DNA from: Pseudomonadota bacterium
GTDB taxonomy: Bacteria > Pseudomonadota > Gammaproteobacteria > PS1 > Pseudothioglobaceae
NCBI GenBank assembly: GCA_022600395.1
Contig: JAHZKM010000042.1
Coordinates: 1 to 31,715 of the forward strand
Reading direction: 5' to 3'
Length of the DNA stretch: 31,715 bases
Part shown: positions 17,050 to 24,591 of the stretch, piece by piece
Layout of the letters: each line of letters begins with the position of its first letter
Numbering within the stretch: position 1 is the stretch's first letter
Program-made: the position numbers and the translations under genes
Notes under the pieces: model-generated
Database searches by the model: none
Told to the model about the DNA's origin: nothing
The model's input: the letters and a program-made list of their open reading frames with translations, nothing else

Positions 17050-18300
17050 ATGATATTAGAAATTGTATTTGCAGCAGGATGTTTCTGGGGGGTGGAAAAA
17101 AATTTTGAAAAGATTGAGGGTGTTACTCAAGTGATTTCTGGCTATGCTGGAGGCAATTATGATAATCCAACTTATGATGAAGTGCTCAAGAACAAAAATT
17201 TGAAAAATTCCAGTTTTGTTAGTTTTTTACAAAATATTGGGCTCACTGATAAAAGTGAGTTGAAAATTGATAAAGAATTGGTTAATCACACTGAAGTGGT
17301 TAAAGTCACTTACAACTCAGACAAGGTTTCTACTGAGTCTTTGATTAAAAATTTTTGGGAAATTCACAATCCAACTCAAGTCAATGGTCAGGGTAATGAT
17401 ATCGGTGATAATTATCGATCAGCTCTCTACTGGACAACAAAAGACCAGGAAGCCGTTGCTTTAAACACTGGGCAAAAATTCCAAAAGTTACTAACTGCTA
17501 AAGGCTATGGCAAAATTGTCACCGAAATAAAACAGCTAGATAAATTTTGGCCGGCAGAAGATTATCATCAAAACTATTTAGTTAAAAATCCGAATGGATA
17601 CTGTCCTGATCATTCAACTGGTGTGAAATTTGATTCATCAGTTGAAGTACAGAACACTCATGAAGTGATTATGCCGCTCGGTGGCATGGAGATATTAGTC
17701 ATTGAGGCCGAAGATGAAGGCTCATGCTTATATTGTTTACAATTTGAACAAGACGTTACATCAAAATATAAAGGCAGCATTCCTCTTAGAAGCGCACCAA
17801 TGACTGCTTTAAAGGGGTTTGACTTAAAAACACCAACTTGGGCAACGCCAACTATTTTTTTTATTAAAGATGGTAAAGAAATCTGGGCCAATCAAGGCTA
17901 CATGTCTCCGAGTGAGTTTTACAAGGCCTTAGGCGAATTTAAACTTGGAAAAAAGTCCGAAGCTTTTAATGTGGCTTTTAATAAAGGTACAGATGCTCGT
18001 TTTTGTAAGCAGTATGATATTTTTAAAAACACACCTGACGGTATCTTTATCGATAAATTATCCGGCCGAGCTTTATTTGACACTCGTGATCGTTTTAATT
18101 CAAAATCTGGCTGGCTCTCATTTACCAAGCCAGTTGATGGTGAAACATATGAAAAAGCTGATAATAGCTTTGGTATGAAGCGTACCGAAATTCTTTCTAT
18201 TAGTTCAGATATTCATTTAGGTCATGTGTTTAATGACGGGCCAAATGGCAAGCCAAGATATTGCATTAATGCAACTGTGCTTGAGTTTGTGCCTAGATAA
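17050..18300 (+). CDS. msrAB: Three-domain methionine sulfoxide reductase: MsrA, thioredoxin-like, MsrB
   Basis: A 416-aa fusion. Residues 1-200 are MsrA (catalytic Cys11 in FAAGCFWGVE) with an insert at about 46-78 where normal MsrA runs straight from TYxxV to TGHAEVV. Residues about 205-300 look like a thioredoxin fold: CLYC (Cys226, Cys229), ATPTIFFIKDG with a cis-Pro-like Pro267, and a C-terminal helix. Residues about 305-416 are MsrB, with HLGHVFNDGPNG and catalytic Cys405 in RYCINATV. The two CxxC pairs that bind zinc in many MsrBs are missing (GIFIDKLSG instead). Together the domains could reduce both S- and R-sulfoxides and recycle them internally. No signal peptide is evident. AAGAGGAT precedes the ATG. 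Confidence 0.9.
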   Translation: MILEIVFAAGCFWGVEKNFEKIEGVTQVISGYAGGNYDNPTYDEVLKNKNLKNSSFVSFLQNIGLTDKSELKIDKELVNHTEVVKVTYNSDKVSTESLIKNFWEIHNPTQVNGQGNDIGDNYRSALYWTTKDQEAVALNTGQKFQKLLTAKGYGKIVTEIKQLDKFWPAEDYHQNYLVKNPNGYCPDHSTGVKFDSSVEVQNTHEVIMPLGGMEILVIEAEDEGSCLYCLQFEQDVTSKYKGSIPLRSAPMTALKGFDLKTPTWATPTIFFIKDGKEIWANQGYMSPSEFYKALGEFKLGKKSEAFNVAFNKGTDARFCKQYDIFKNTPDGIFIDKLSGRALFDTRDRFNSKSGWLSFTKPVDGETYEKADNSFGMKRTEILSISSDIHLGHVFNDGPNGKPRYCINATVLEFVPR

Positions 18301-18361
18301 GTTGAAAATAATAAAGCGTAAAAGTGTAACTATTTATTAGATAAAGATATTGAAAAAAATC

Positions 18362-18955
18362 CTATAAATCAACTCCTTTTTGAGCTTTAATGTTGGCTCT
18401 AAAAGCGTGCTTGATATCTTTAATTTCACTCACTGTGTCAGCGATCTCGATCAAACTCTCTGAAGCAGCTCTACCAGTAATAACCACGTGTTGATGCTTA
18501 GGTCGATTATTAAGGCTATTAATAATCATTTTTTCCTCTAAATATTGATAGCTAATCATATAAGTAAGCTCATCTAGTACCACTAAATCGATTGATTTAT
18601 CTTCTAAGTAGGCCTGAGCTTTTGTCCAAGTTTCAACGGCCATGGCAGTATCATATTCTTTATCTTGCGTATCCCAAGTAAAGCCGGTTTTCATAAACAC
18701 GGTTCGAACGTTAGGCTGTTTGGCTAAAAACACATCTTCGCCAGTATCTTGCACACCTTTTAAAAACTTGGCAACAGCAATTTTCATACCATAACCAAGT
18801 GCTCGACAAATCATCCCTAAGGCTGAAGAAGATTTTCCTTTGCCATTACCAGTTAGTAGTACGATAATTCCTTTATCGATATTAGCTTCTTCTATGCGAG
18901 AATCAATATGTTGTTTCTTACGCTGCATGCGAGCCTTGTATTGATCATCAGACAT
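18362..18955 (-). CDS. btuR: Cob(I)alamin adenosyltransferase, BtuR/CobO type
   Basis: A 197-aa ATP:corrinoid adenosyltransferase that makes adenosylcobalamin from imported cobalamin. The N-terminal helix (YKARMQRKKQHIDSRI) precedes a P-loop LLTGNGKGKSSSALG at about 34-48; FLKGVQDTGED, the Walker B-like IDLVVLDELTYMISY and VVITGRAA segments are conserved. Length matches E. coli BtuR. It is the last gene of the B12 operon, 9 nt after btuM, and therefore probably under the cobalamin riboswitch upstream of btuB. It converges on msrAB with a 61-nt gap that shows no terminator. Confidence 0.94.
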   Translation of the reverse strand: MSDDQYKARMQRKKQHIDSRIEEANIDKGIIVLLTGNGKGKSSSALGMICRALGYGMKIAVAKFLKGVQDTGEDVFLAKQPNVRTVFMKTGFTWDTQDKEYDTAMAVETWTKAQAYLEDKSIDLVVLDELTYMISYQYLEEKMIINSLNNRPKHQHVVITGRAASESLIEIADTVSEIKDIKHAFRANIKAQKGVDL

Positions 18956-18964
18956 GGCTTTGCT

Positions 18965-19546
18965 TTACTTTTTCTGAGTAGAGAAGTAGGGGATAAATGA
19001 ATAACGCTTATTAAGCGTAAATACAATTGATACAGCAATCATCCAGTAAAGAACTGGCGCTATTTCAGCTACTGACCATTGCGCCATGTAGGCAGGGAAG
19101 TTAGTCCAGCCAGTTTTTGCATAAGTGGCAGTAAAGAAGTAATAGCTTGATGTTGCTACTAACCATTGAGTGCTCGCTGCCACAATAACAATCATTGCAT
19201 TTTTTACAATACTAGTATCAATATTTAAACTACTCATGTATTTACCAACCCAGAAAATTCCGTAGTAACTAAAGGGTAGTACGCTATAAGCAGGGGTAAT
19301 ACAATGAGCGCTAACACCTTCATGTACGATTGCATAGTTATCAATTGCAATAGCACTGATGATAATTGTAAAAGCCACCCAGAATTGACGTAAGTAAATG
19401 CCAGCAATAAATAAGGCTGGAATAGTAAAATCAGGTAAATGCGCAAGGCTTGATAGCCAGTTAGAATGTCCACGAGAAACAATCATTAGTAGCACTATGA
19501 TGAATACAGCAAATAGCGTCTTAGTTTTGTTAATTTGATCTGTCAT
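18965..19546 (-). CDS. btuM: BtuM-family solitary cobalamin transporter
   Basis: A 193-aa protein with about six membrane segments (near 10-25, 42-60, 60-75, 88-103, 115-135 and 158-178). HLPDFTIPALFIAGIYLR and the loop GVSAHCITPAYSVLPFSYYG resemble BtuM, an ECF S-component homologue. In Thiobacillus denitrificans BtuM a conserved Cys (Cys80) ligates cobalt and removes cyanide from cyanocobalamin; Cys82 here sits in the equivalent loop. That family can act without an ECF motor module, and none is encoded nearby. The B12 neighbours (btuB, btuR, riboswitch) support the call. GGATG precedes the ATG. The family match is from memory of the motif, not a search. Confidence 0.78.
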   Translation of the reverse strand: MTDQINKTKTLFAVFIIVLLMIVSRGHSNWLSSLAHLPDFTIPALFIAGIYLRQFWVAFTIIISAIAIDNYAIVHEGVSAHCITPAYSVLPFSYYGIFWVGKYMSSLNIDTSIVKNAMIVIVAASTQWLVATSSYYFFTATYAKTGWTNFPAYMAQWSVAEIAPVLYWMIAVSIVFTLNKRYSFIPYFSTQKK

Positions 19547-19592
19547 TTGACATCCTATTTATTCAAAGTTAATGGTTTTATTATAGTCAATG

Positions 19593-20312
19593 TTATTGCC
19601 AATCGGTAAAGACAAAACCATCACGCTCAACAGTTTCACCTTGAGTAATATTAATAGGGTTGCTAAAGTCTGGTGAATCGTACACAAAGGTATGAAATTC
19701 TCCGTTTTCTCCACAAGGATCAATACTGTTTGGCAATGAATTTAGTAAGTCTTGATTAAAGGCATGTCCGGCAAAATTGGGCGATATTTGTTTAGGATCG
19801 ATGCAAGTAATATTGGCTTTAATGCCAATATCAATAATCGTCTTAGATAGTTCAGTGGTATCAATGCCCCAGCAGGGGAATATTGGCTCAATACCTGTAC
19901 CGTCCATTTGAGCCATTCGATAATCACGAATGTCTTCCAGATGCAAATCACCAAAAGCCACCACCTCAATATGATCAGCTTGAATCTTGGTTATAAACTC
20001 GCCCATGATTTTTTTATAATCTGCATTCGAACAAGGAAAAGGAATTTCAATAATGTGTATCGGCAGTCCAATCTGCTTGGCTTGTTCTTGTAGTAGGTGA
20101 ATGCGCACCGCATGCATAGCTACACGCTCAAACTGTTGATTAACCGTGGTAAAGAGACCCAAGAGATTAACATTTGGGTCTTTTAAAAGCAAATGCAACG
20201 CATAGGCACTATCCTTGCCACTACTCCATGAGAGTAGGGTGGGTTTAGAATCGATAGGTAAGTCCTGCTTTGATATTACGTGTAAAGTTTGCTGGATATA
20301 CAACGTTTCCAC
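19593..20312 (-). CDS. PP-loop ATPase (COG2102/DUF71 family) in the B12 operon
   Basis: Up to 239 aa. The ATP-pyrophosphatase PP-loop is LLSWSSGKDSAYALHLLL (about 26-43); EVVAFGDLHLEDIRDYR and the C-terminal DPCGENGEFHTFVYDSP are the family hallmarks. Relatives include the diphthamide-amidating Dph6 of eukaryotes and archaea, which bacteria do not need, so the bacterial role is open. Members often occur in B12 gene clusters, so a corrinoid or nucleotide-loop amidation/ligation step is a guess. The assigned start is GTG 20312, which overlaps btuB by 68 nt; the conserved domain starts only near residue 24, and no good ribosome binding site decides the true start. Confidence 0.82.
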   Translation of the reverse strand: METLYIQQTLHVISKQDLPIDSKPTLLSWSSGKDSAYALHLLLKDPNVNLLGLFTTVNQQFERVAMHAVRIHLLQEQAKQIGLPIHIIEIPFPCSNADYKKIMGEFITKIQADHIEVVAFGDLHLEDIRDYRMAQMDGTGIEPIFPCWGIDTTELSKTIIDIGIKANITCIDPKQISPNFAGHAFNQDLLNSLPNSIDPCGENGEFHTFVYDSPDFSNPINITQGETVERDGFVFTDWQ

Positions 20313-22230
20313 CGGTAGAATTGTAGTCTCCTAGCAATGTAGCGTGTTTTTTATTAAATAGATTTTCTATATTTAGAGAAATATCAACATCTTTAGAGTA
20401 GTTGTAAGCATAACTCAGATCTGTAGAGTTAAATGCTTTTGTTTTATCTGTATTTGTATTTGAAAAGTCTTCTTCTGCATATGCTTCACTTCTGTATTTG
20501 TGCTTAAGAGCTAGTATTGAATTGTCAAATAGTTTGAACTTAATGTTAGCCGCAACAGTATGCCTTGAAACACCGGGCATTGTTTTTCCATTAAATGAGC
20601 CTCTATCTTCAGTATTGTCTTCAGAGTCAATTATTGCATCAATATAGCTATAGTTAATACCAGTGGTAACTTTGGGGTTAATAACATATTTATTGTCTAT
20701 TTCAATACCAGTTTTATGTGACTTATCTAAATTTGAATTAGTTCCAAAATCATTAGCATTTTGTTTGTGAAGATATATTTCATTATTTAAGTTCGACCTA
20801 AATAATGTTAATTTTGTTTTGCTATTTTGGTTGGTATAGTTCAAGCCAATATTTAAGCTTTTACTTGTCATTGGTTTTAAAAAATCAGCAAATTTATTTG
20901 CATAACCGTCATTTGGATCTAAATAAAACGCAGTATTGATATCATGCGCTTGAAACGCTTTATTGTAATTAGAGAAAACTGACAAATTGTCATTTAATTT
21001 TTTATTAAGTCCAACATTGTATGCTGTAAGGTCAAAATTTCCAGATTTAGATGTTAAGTTGTATAAATAATCAACCTTTTCATTTCTATATCCAGCGACA
21101 TAGGTTGTGTCATCCAATGAATGCTTGGCCTGAATAAAGTAGCCTTTATTGTCTTTGGTTGTCAACTTAGTGCCTTCTTTCCTTTCTCCATAAAGTTTAG
21201 AATATCCACCATCAATTGTTGTGTTGTTATTGGTGTAATTAAAAGTTAGAGAGTCACTTGTTTTCTTGTCTTTCTTAATACCGCCAGAACCCCAATAAAA
21301 TGTTGTTTCACTTGCCTCTTCTTCTTCTGTGGTTTTAATGTCCAAAGTCAATGTGTTATTTATTTTAGTGTTTATGCCTAGTGAATAAACATAAGAGTTA
21401 GTGATCGAATGTGCATAATTACGCCCCGTTCCATTTTGGACTGGATCAGAATTAAATTGGGAAATAGTTTGGTATTCCGGATACCTGTAATCACTGTCGT
21501 TTTTTGCTAGTGATAATTGAATTTGTGTATTGTTGGTTGCATCAATTTTTAAATCAATTTCCTTATTTATCTGTTTGCCCCAGTCCTTATTATTAGTGCT
21601 ATCAGCAACAGAAAAACCACCTCTTTCTTGTGTTTGAATTGCCGTACTAATAATTAAATCATCAGATTTTGAACTTGTTGAAATAGATTTATTAATAACG
21701 CCATAATTACCAGCTTCTAATTCTATATATGAATCATAAGCGTCTTTCATGAAGATATGGATAGAGCCACTCATTGCGCCATCTCCATAAATAACTGATC
21801 CACTACCTTTAGTGATTTCAATCCTGTCAATATTATCTAAAATTATATTCCCAATAGATTGTGATGATGATGTGTGGTTGTTAAGGCGAACCCCGTCTAT
21901 GGTAATAACAACATTTTTATGTCCGTTAGTGGTGCCATAACCACGCATATCAATTTTTTGTGAAAATCTATTTCCAGCATTCGGTGTAATTGTAATAGAA
22001 GTGTTGTTGCTTAAAAAATCATAAAGATTTGTTGAGCCGGATTCTTTAATATCTTTTGATGAATATAACTCTGTAGAAAATGTTGCATCAGTATCAAAGC
22101 CGTTAAATTGGTTTGCACTAACTTTAACAGGATTTAAATAAATAGGAATAGGGCCTAATACTGCATTGGTTGTGGTGGTAAATGTGAGCGCTGAAATTGC
22201 AGCGACTAACGAGAGTTGCTTGAGTTGCAT
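20245..22230 (-). CDS. btuB: TonB-dependent outer-membrane receptor, probably for vitamin B12
   Basis: A 661-aa receptor. A signal peptide (MQLKQLSLVAAISALTFTTT, cleavage near NAV) is followed by a putative TonB box around NPVKVSAN, a plug domain (about 45-165: LYDFLSNNTSITITPNAGN, KIDMRGYG, VVITIDGVRLNN, DNIDRIEITKGSGSVIYGDG, MSGSIHIF) and a 22-strand barrel ending FTRNIKAGLTYRF with a terminal aromatic for BAM recognition. Sequence alone shows only the family; B12 specificity comes from the cobalamin riboswitch directly upstream and btuM/btuR downstream. First gene of the B12 operon. GAAGGA precedes the ATG. Confidence 0.88.
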   Translation of the reverse strand: MQLKQLSLVAAISALTFTTTTNAVLGPIPIYLNPVKVSANQFNGFDTDATFSTELYSSKDIKESGSTNLYDFLSNNTSITITPNAGNRFSQKIDMRGYGTTNGHKNVVITIDGVRLNNHTSSSQSIGNIILDNIDRIEITKGSGSVIYGDGAMSGSIHIFMKDAYDSYIELEAGNYGVINKSISTSSKSDDLIISTAIQTQERGGFSVADSTNNKDWGKQINKEIDLKIDATNNTQIQLSLAKNDSDYRYPEYQTISQFNSDPVQNGTGRNYAHSITNSYVYSLGINTKINNTLTLDIKTTEEEEASETTFYWGSGGIKKDKKTSDSLTFNYTNNNTTIDGGYSKLYGERKEGTKLTTKDNKGYFIQAKHSLDDTTYVAGYRNEKVDYLYNLTSKSGNFDLTAYNVGLNKKLNDNLSVFSNYNKAFQAHDINTAFYLDPNDGYANKFADFLKPMTSKSLNIGLNYTNQNSKTKLTLFRSNLNNEIYLHKQNANDFGTNSNLDKSHKTGIEIDNKYVINPKVTTGINYSYIDAIIDSEDNTEDRGSFNGKTMPGVSRHTVAANIKFKLFDNSILALKHKYRSEAYAEEDFSNTNTDKTKAFNSTDLSYAYNYSKDVDISLNIENLFNKKHATLLGDYNSTGGNVVYPANFTRNIKAGLTYRF

Positions 22231-22261
22231 GATTATTATCCTTCGTAAAATTTAAATGACT

Positions 22262-22350
22262 CAATTATGTATCGGACTGATTTCTGATTAGAAAAATACC
22301 GTTGCGAGGACAGTGTAGGACTTTCACCTACTTCCATAATGAAGCTGGCA
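22262..22350 (-). promoter_or_regulatory. Cobalamin riboswitch upstream of btuB
   Basis: Read on the minus strand, GGAAGTAGGTGAAAGTCC (22335-22318) pairs within itself as AGTAGG/CCTAC around GTGAAAGT, then CTGTCCTCGCAACGGTA (22313-22297) matches the B12-box core (canonical form G-C-CCCGCAACUGU), then CAGTCCGATAC (22279-22269) stands where the closing AGCCAGGAGACC-like segment belongs. The predicted transcript start near 22345 leaves almost no 5' P1/P2 region, so it resembles the compact Cbl-II/AdoCbl-variant class better than the long class. The ATG is about 30 nt downstream, so control is probably at translation of btuB. Confidence 0.82.
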
Positions 22351-22351
22351 A

Positions 22352-22381
22352 ATTATAATCTGTTTTTAAAATGGGTTTCAA
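22352..22381 (-). promoter_or_regulatory. Promoter of the B12 operon
   Basis: On the minus strand TTGAAA (22381-22376), an 18-nt spacer and a perfect TATAAT (22357-22352) lie directly before the riboswitch core. The start site would fall about 22346-22344. Confidence 0.65.
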
Positions 22382-22439
22382 GTAAAAAATTGATCTATAT
22401 TAACGTAAAATAAATTCAAATTTTTTAGGAAAATAATCA

Positions 22440-23519
22440 ATGAGCGAAACATATAATTTTAGTGCTGGCCCAGCAGCATTGCCAAAGTTAGTATTGCATC
22501 AAATGCAAGCAGAGCTTATCGAATATGGTAATGCCAAAGCCTCAGTGATGGAAATTTCCCATCGTGGCGTTGATTTTTCAGCTGTAGCGCAAAAAGCTGA
22601 GCAAGATTTGCGCGAGTTGATGAATATTCCTAATAATTACAAAGTTTTGTTTTTGCAAGGTGGCGCATCAGCTCAGTTTTCAATGGTGCCAATTAATTTA
22701 TTGCGTGGTAAAAATACGGCAAATTATGCCAATACAGGCCACTGGTCAGTTAAAGCAATCGCAGAAGCTCAGCGTTATTGTGATGTAAATATCTGTACAG
22801 ATAGTAGTGCTAATAAATTTACTAATATTGATGATTTTTCTAATTGGGACATTGATGAGTCTGCTGCGTATCTACATTACACACCAAATGAAACTATTGC
22901 TGGTTTAGAGTTTGATTTTATTCCTGATGTTGATATGCCGATTGTGGCTGATATGTCATCTACTATTTTGTCACGCGAGATTGATGTGTCTAAATTTGGC
23001 GTAATTTATGCTGGTGCGCAAAAAAATATCGGTATTTCAGGGCTAACCATTGTGATTGTGCGTGAGGATTTAATTGGCAATGTAGTGCCAAAACAACCGA
23101 TATTATTTGATTATGCGACACAGGTAAACAATGATTCAATGTACAACACTCCTGCAACCTATCCTTGGTATGTGGCTGGGCGAGTATTTGAGTGGTTAAA
23201 AGCACAAGGCGGCGTGAAAGCCATAGCCGCTATTAATGAGAGAAAAGCCAACAAGCTTTATCAAGCAATTGACGGTTCTGATTTTTATTCAAATCCTATT
23301 AACTCAAAATACCGTTCTTGGATGAATGTACCATTTATATTGGCAGACGATAGTCTTGATAAATTGTTCTTAGAAAAGTCTTATAATGCTAACTTATTAG
23401 CACTCAAGGGCCACAAGTCTGTTGGCGGAATGCGTGCTAGTATTTACAATGCTATGCCTGAAAGTGGGGTGGATGCATTAATTGAATTTATGGCTTATTT
23501 TGAGAAGCAACATGGGTAA
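22440..23519 (+). CDS. serC: Phosphoserine aminotransferase
   Basis: A 359-aa class V PLP aminotransferase converting 3-phosphohydroxypyruvate to phosphoserine (and, in PLP synthesis, the equivalent erythronate derivative). It starts MSETYNFSAGPAALPKLV and has the segment VLFLQGGASAQFSMVPINLL, WDIDESAAYLHYTPNETI, ADMSSTILSREIDVSKF and the Schiff-base Lys in YAGAQKNIGISG. Length is standard. It is the first gene of the serC-pheA-hisC-tyrA-aroA cluster; the promoter is not clear, with TTGATC near 22390 a weak -35 candidate. AGGAAA precedes the ATG. It overlaps pheA by 8 nt. Confidence 0.97.
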   Translation: MSETYNFSAGPAALPKLVLHQMQAELIEYGNAKASVMEISHRGVDFSAVAQKAEQDLRELMNIPNNYKVLFLQGGASAQFSMVPINLLRGKNTANYANTGHWSVKAIAEAQRYCDVNICTDSSANKFTNIDDFSNWDIDESAAYLHYTPNETIAGLEFDFIPDVDMPIVADMSSTILSREIDVSKFGVIYAGAQKNIGISGLTIVIVREDLIGNVVPKQPILFDYATQVNNDSMYNTPATYPWYVAGRVFEWLKAQGGVKAIAAINERKANKLYQAIDGSDFYSNPINSKYRSWMNVPFILADDSLDKLFLEKSYNANLLALKGHKSVGGMRASIYNAMPESGVDALIEFMAYFEKQHG

Positions 23520-24591
23520 AAAAACACTAGCAGAATTAAGAGTAGAGATTGATGCGCTAGATAAAAAAGTGCAATCGCTCATTGGAGAACGCGCCCAGCT
23601 AGCTACAGATGTGGCAGAAGTTAAAAAAGAAGCAGATGACAATAGCGTGTTTTATCGTCCCGAGCGCGAAGCACAAGTACTTCGCTCAATTATTGAGCGT
23701 AATGATAATCTGCTTAAAGACAAAGATATGGCGCATATTTTTCGTGAAATTATGTCAGCCTGTTTGGCGTTAGAGCAACCACTTAATATCGCTTATTTGG
23801 GTCCTGAAGGGACGTTTACGCAAGAGGCAGCCTTAAAGCATTTTGGTCATGCGGTTTCTACGTTAGACTGTGCCAGTATTGATGAAATTTTTCATCAAGT
23901 TGAGAAGGGTAATGCGCATTATGGCGTGGTGCCGATTGAAAACTCATCTAATGGCGTGATTGGTGGTACGGTGGATATGCTTTATTCACAAGATCTTAAG
24001 ATTTGTGGCGAGGTGGAGATTTCTATTCAGCATCAATTAATGAGTGCTGATCAGTCGCTTGAAATTAAAACCATTTACGCCCATCAACAAGCACTTGATC
24101 AGTGCCAACGTTGGCTGGCTAACCATTATCCTAATGCACAATTAAAAGCCGTATCTTCTAATGCGCTAGCAGCCCGACTGGTTAAAGATGAGGTGGGTTC
24201 TGCAGCCATTGCCTCTGAAGCTGCGCTTAGCTTGTATGGTCTAGAGCGTGTGGCTAAAAATATTGAAGACAAAACAGGCAATACCACTAGATTTTTAATA
24301 CTTGGCAAAGAGGCTATCGAGCCTTCAGGCGAGGACAAAACATCTATCTTGGTTGTCACTAAACATGAGTCTGGTGCATTATTTGACTTGTTAGAACCAT
24401 TTAAAGATCAAGGAATTAACATGGTGCAATTAGCACGCCATCCGATTCCTGGCGTCAAGTGGGAATATCTATTTTTGATTGATATCGAAGGACATCAGCA
24501 AGATGATAAAGTCAAATCTGCTTTAGCAGAAGTTGAAAATAGAGTGCTTAAAGTAAGCATTCTGGGTTCTTATCCTGTTGCTGTATTGTGA
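23512..24591 (+). CDS. pheA: Chorismate mutase/prephenate dehydratase (P-protein)
   Basis: A 359-aa bifunctional enzyme: chorismate to prephenate (AroQ mutase, residues 1-90, LAELRVEIDALDKKVQSLI and the FYRPEREAQVL segment) and prephenate to phenylpyruvate (dehydratase, about 95-270, NIAYLGPEGTFTQEAALKHF, VPIENSSNGVIGGT). The C-terminal ACT domain (about 275-359) has GALFDLLEPF in place of GALV and LARHPIPG where E. coli has LESRPIHG, so the Phe-binding ESRP motif is altered. The start is ATG 23512; an in-frame TTG at 23482 would add ten residues lying inside serC with no site to support it. It shares GTGA with hisC. Confidence 0.95.
   Translation: MGKKTLAELRVEIDALDKKVQSLIGERAQLATDVAEVKKEADDNSVFYRPEREAQVLRSIIERNDNLLKDKDMAHIFREIMSACLALEQPLNIAYLGPEGTFTQEAALKHFGHAVSTLDCASIDEIFHQVEKGNAHYGVVPIENSSNGVIGGTVDMLYSQDLKICGEVEISIQHQLMSADQSLEIKTIYAHQQALDQCQRWLANHYPNAQLKAVSSNALAARLVKDEVGSAAIASEAALSLYGLERVAKNIEDKTGNTTRFLILGKEAIEPSGEDKTSILVVTKHESGALFDLLEPFKDQGINMVQLARHPIPGVKWEYLFLIDIEGHQQDDKVKSALAEVENRVLKVSILGSYPVAVL

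Noticed and set aside
19593..20312. Diphthamide synthetase (Dph6) as a firm name
   Set aside because: Bacteria lack diphthamide; only the PP-loop family, not the reaction, is supported.
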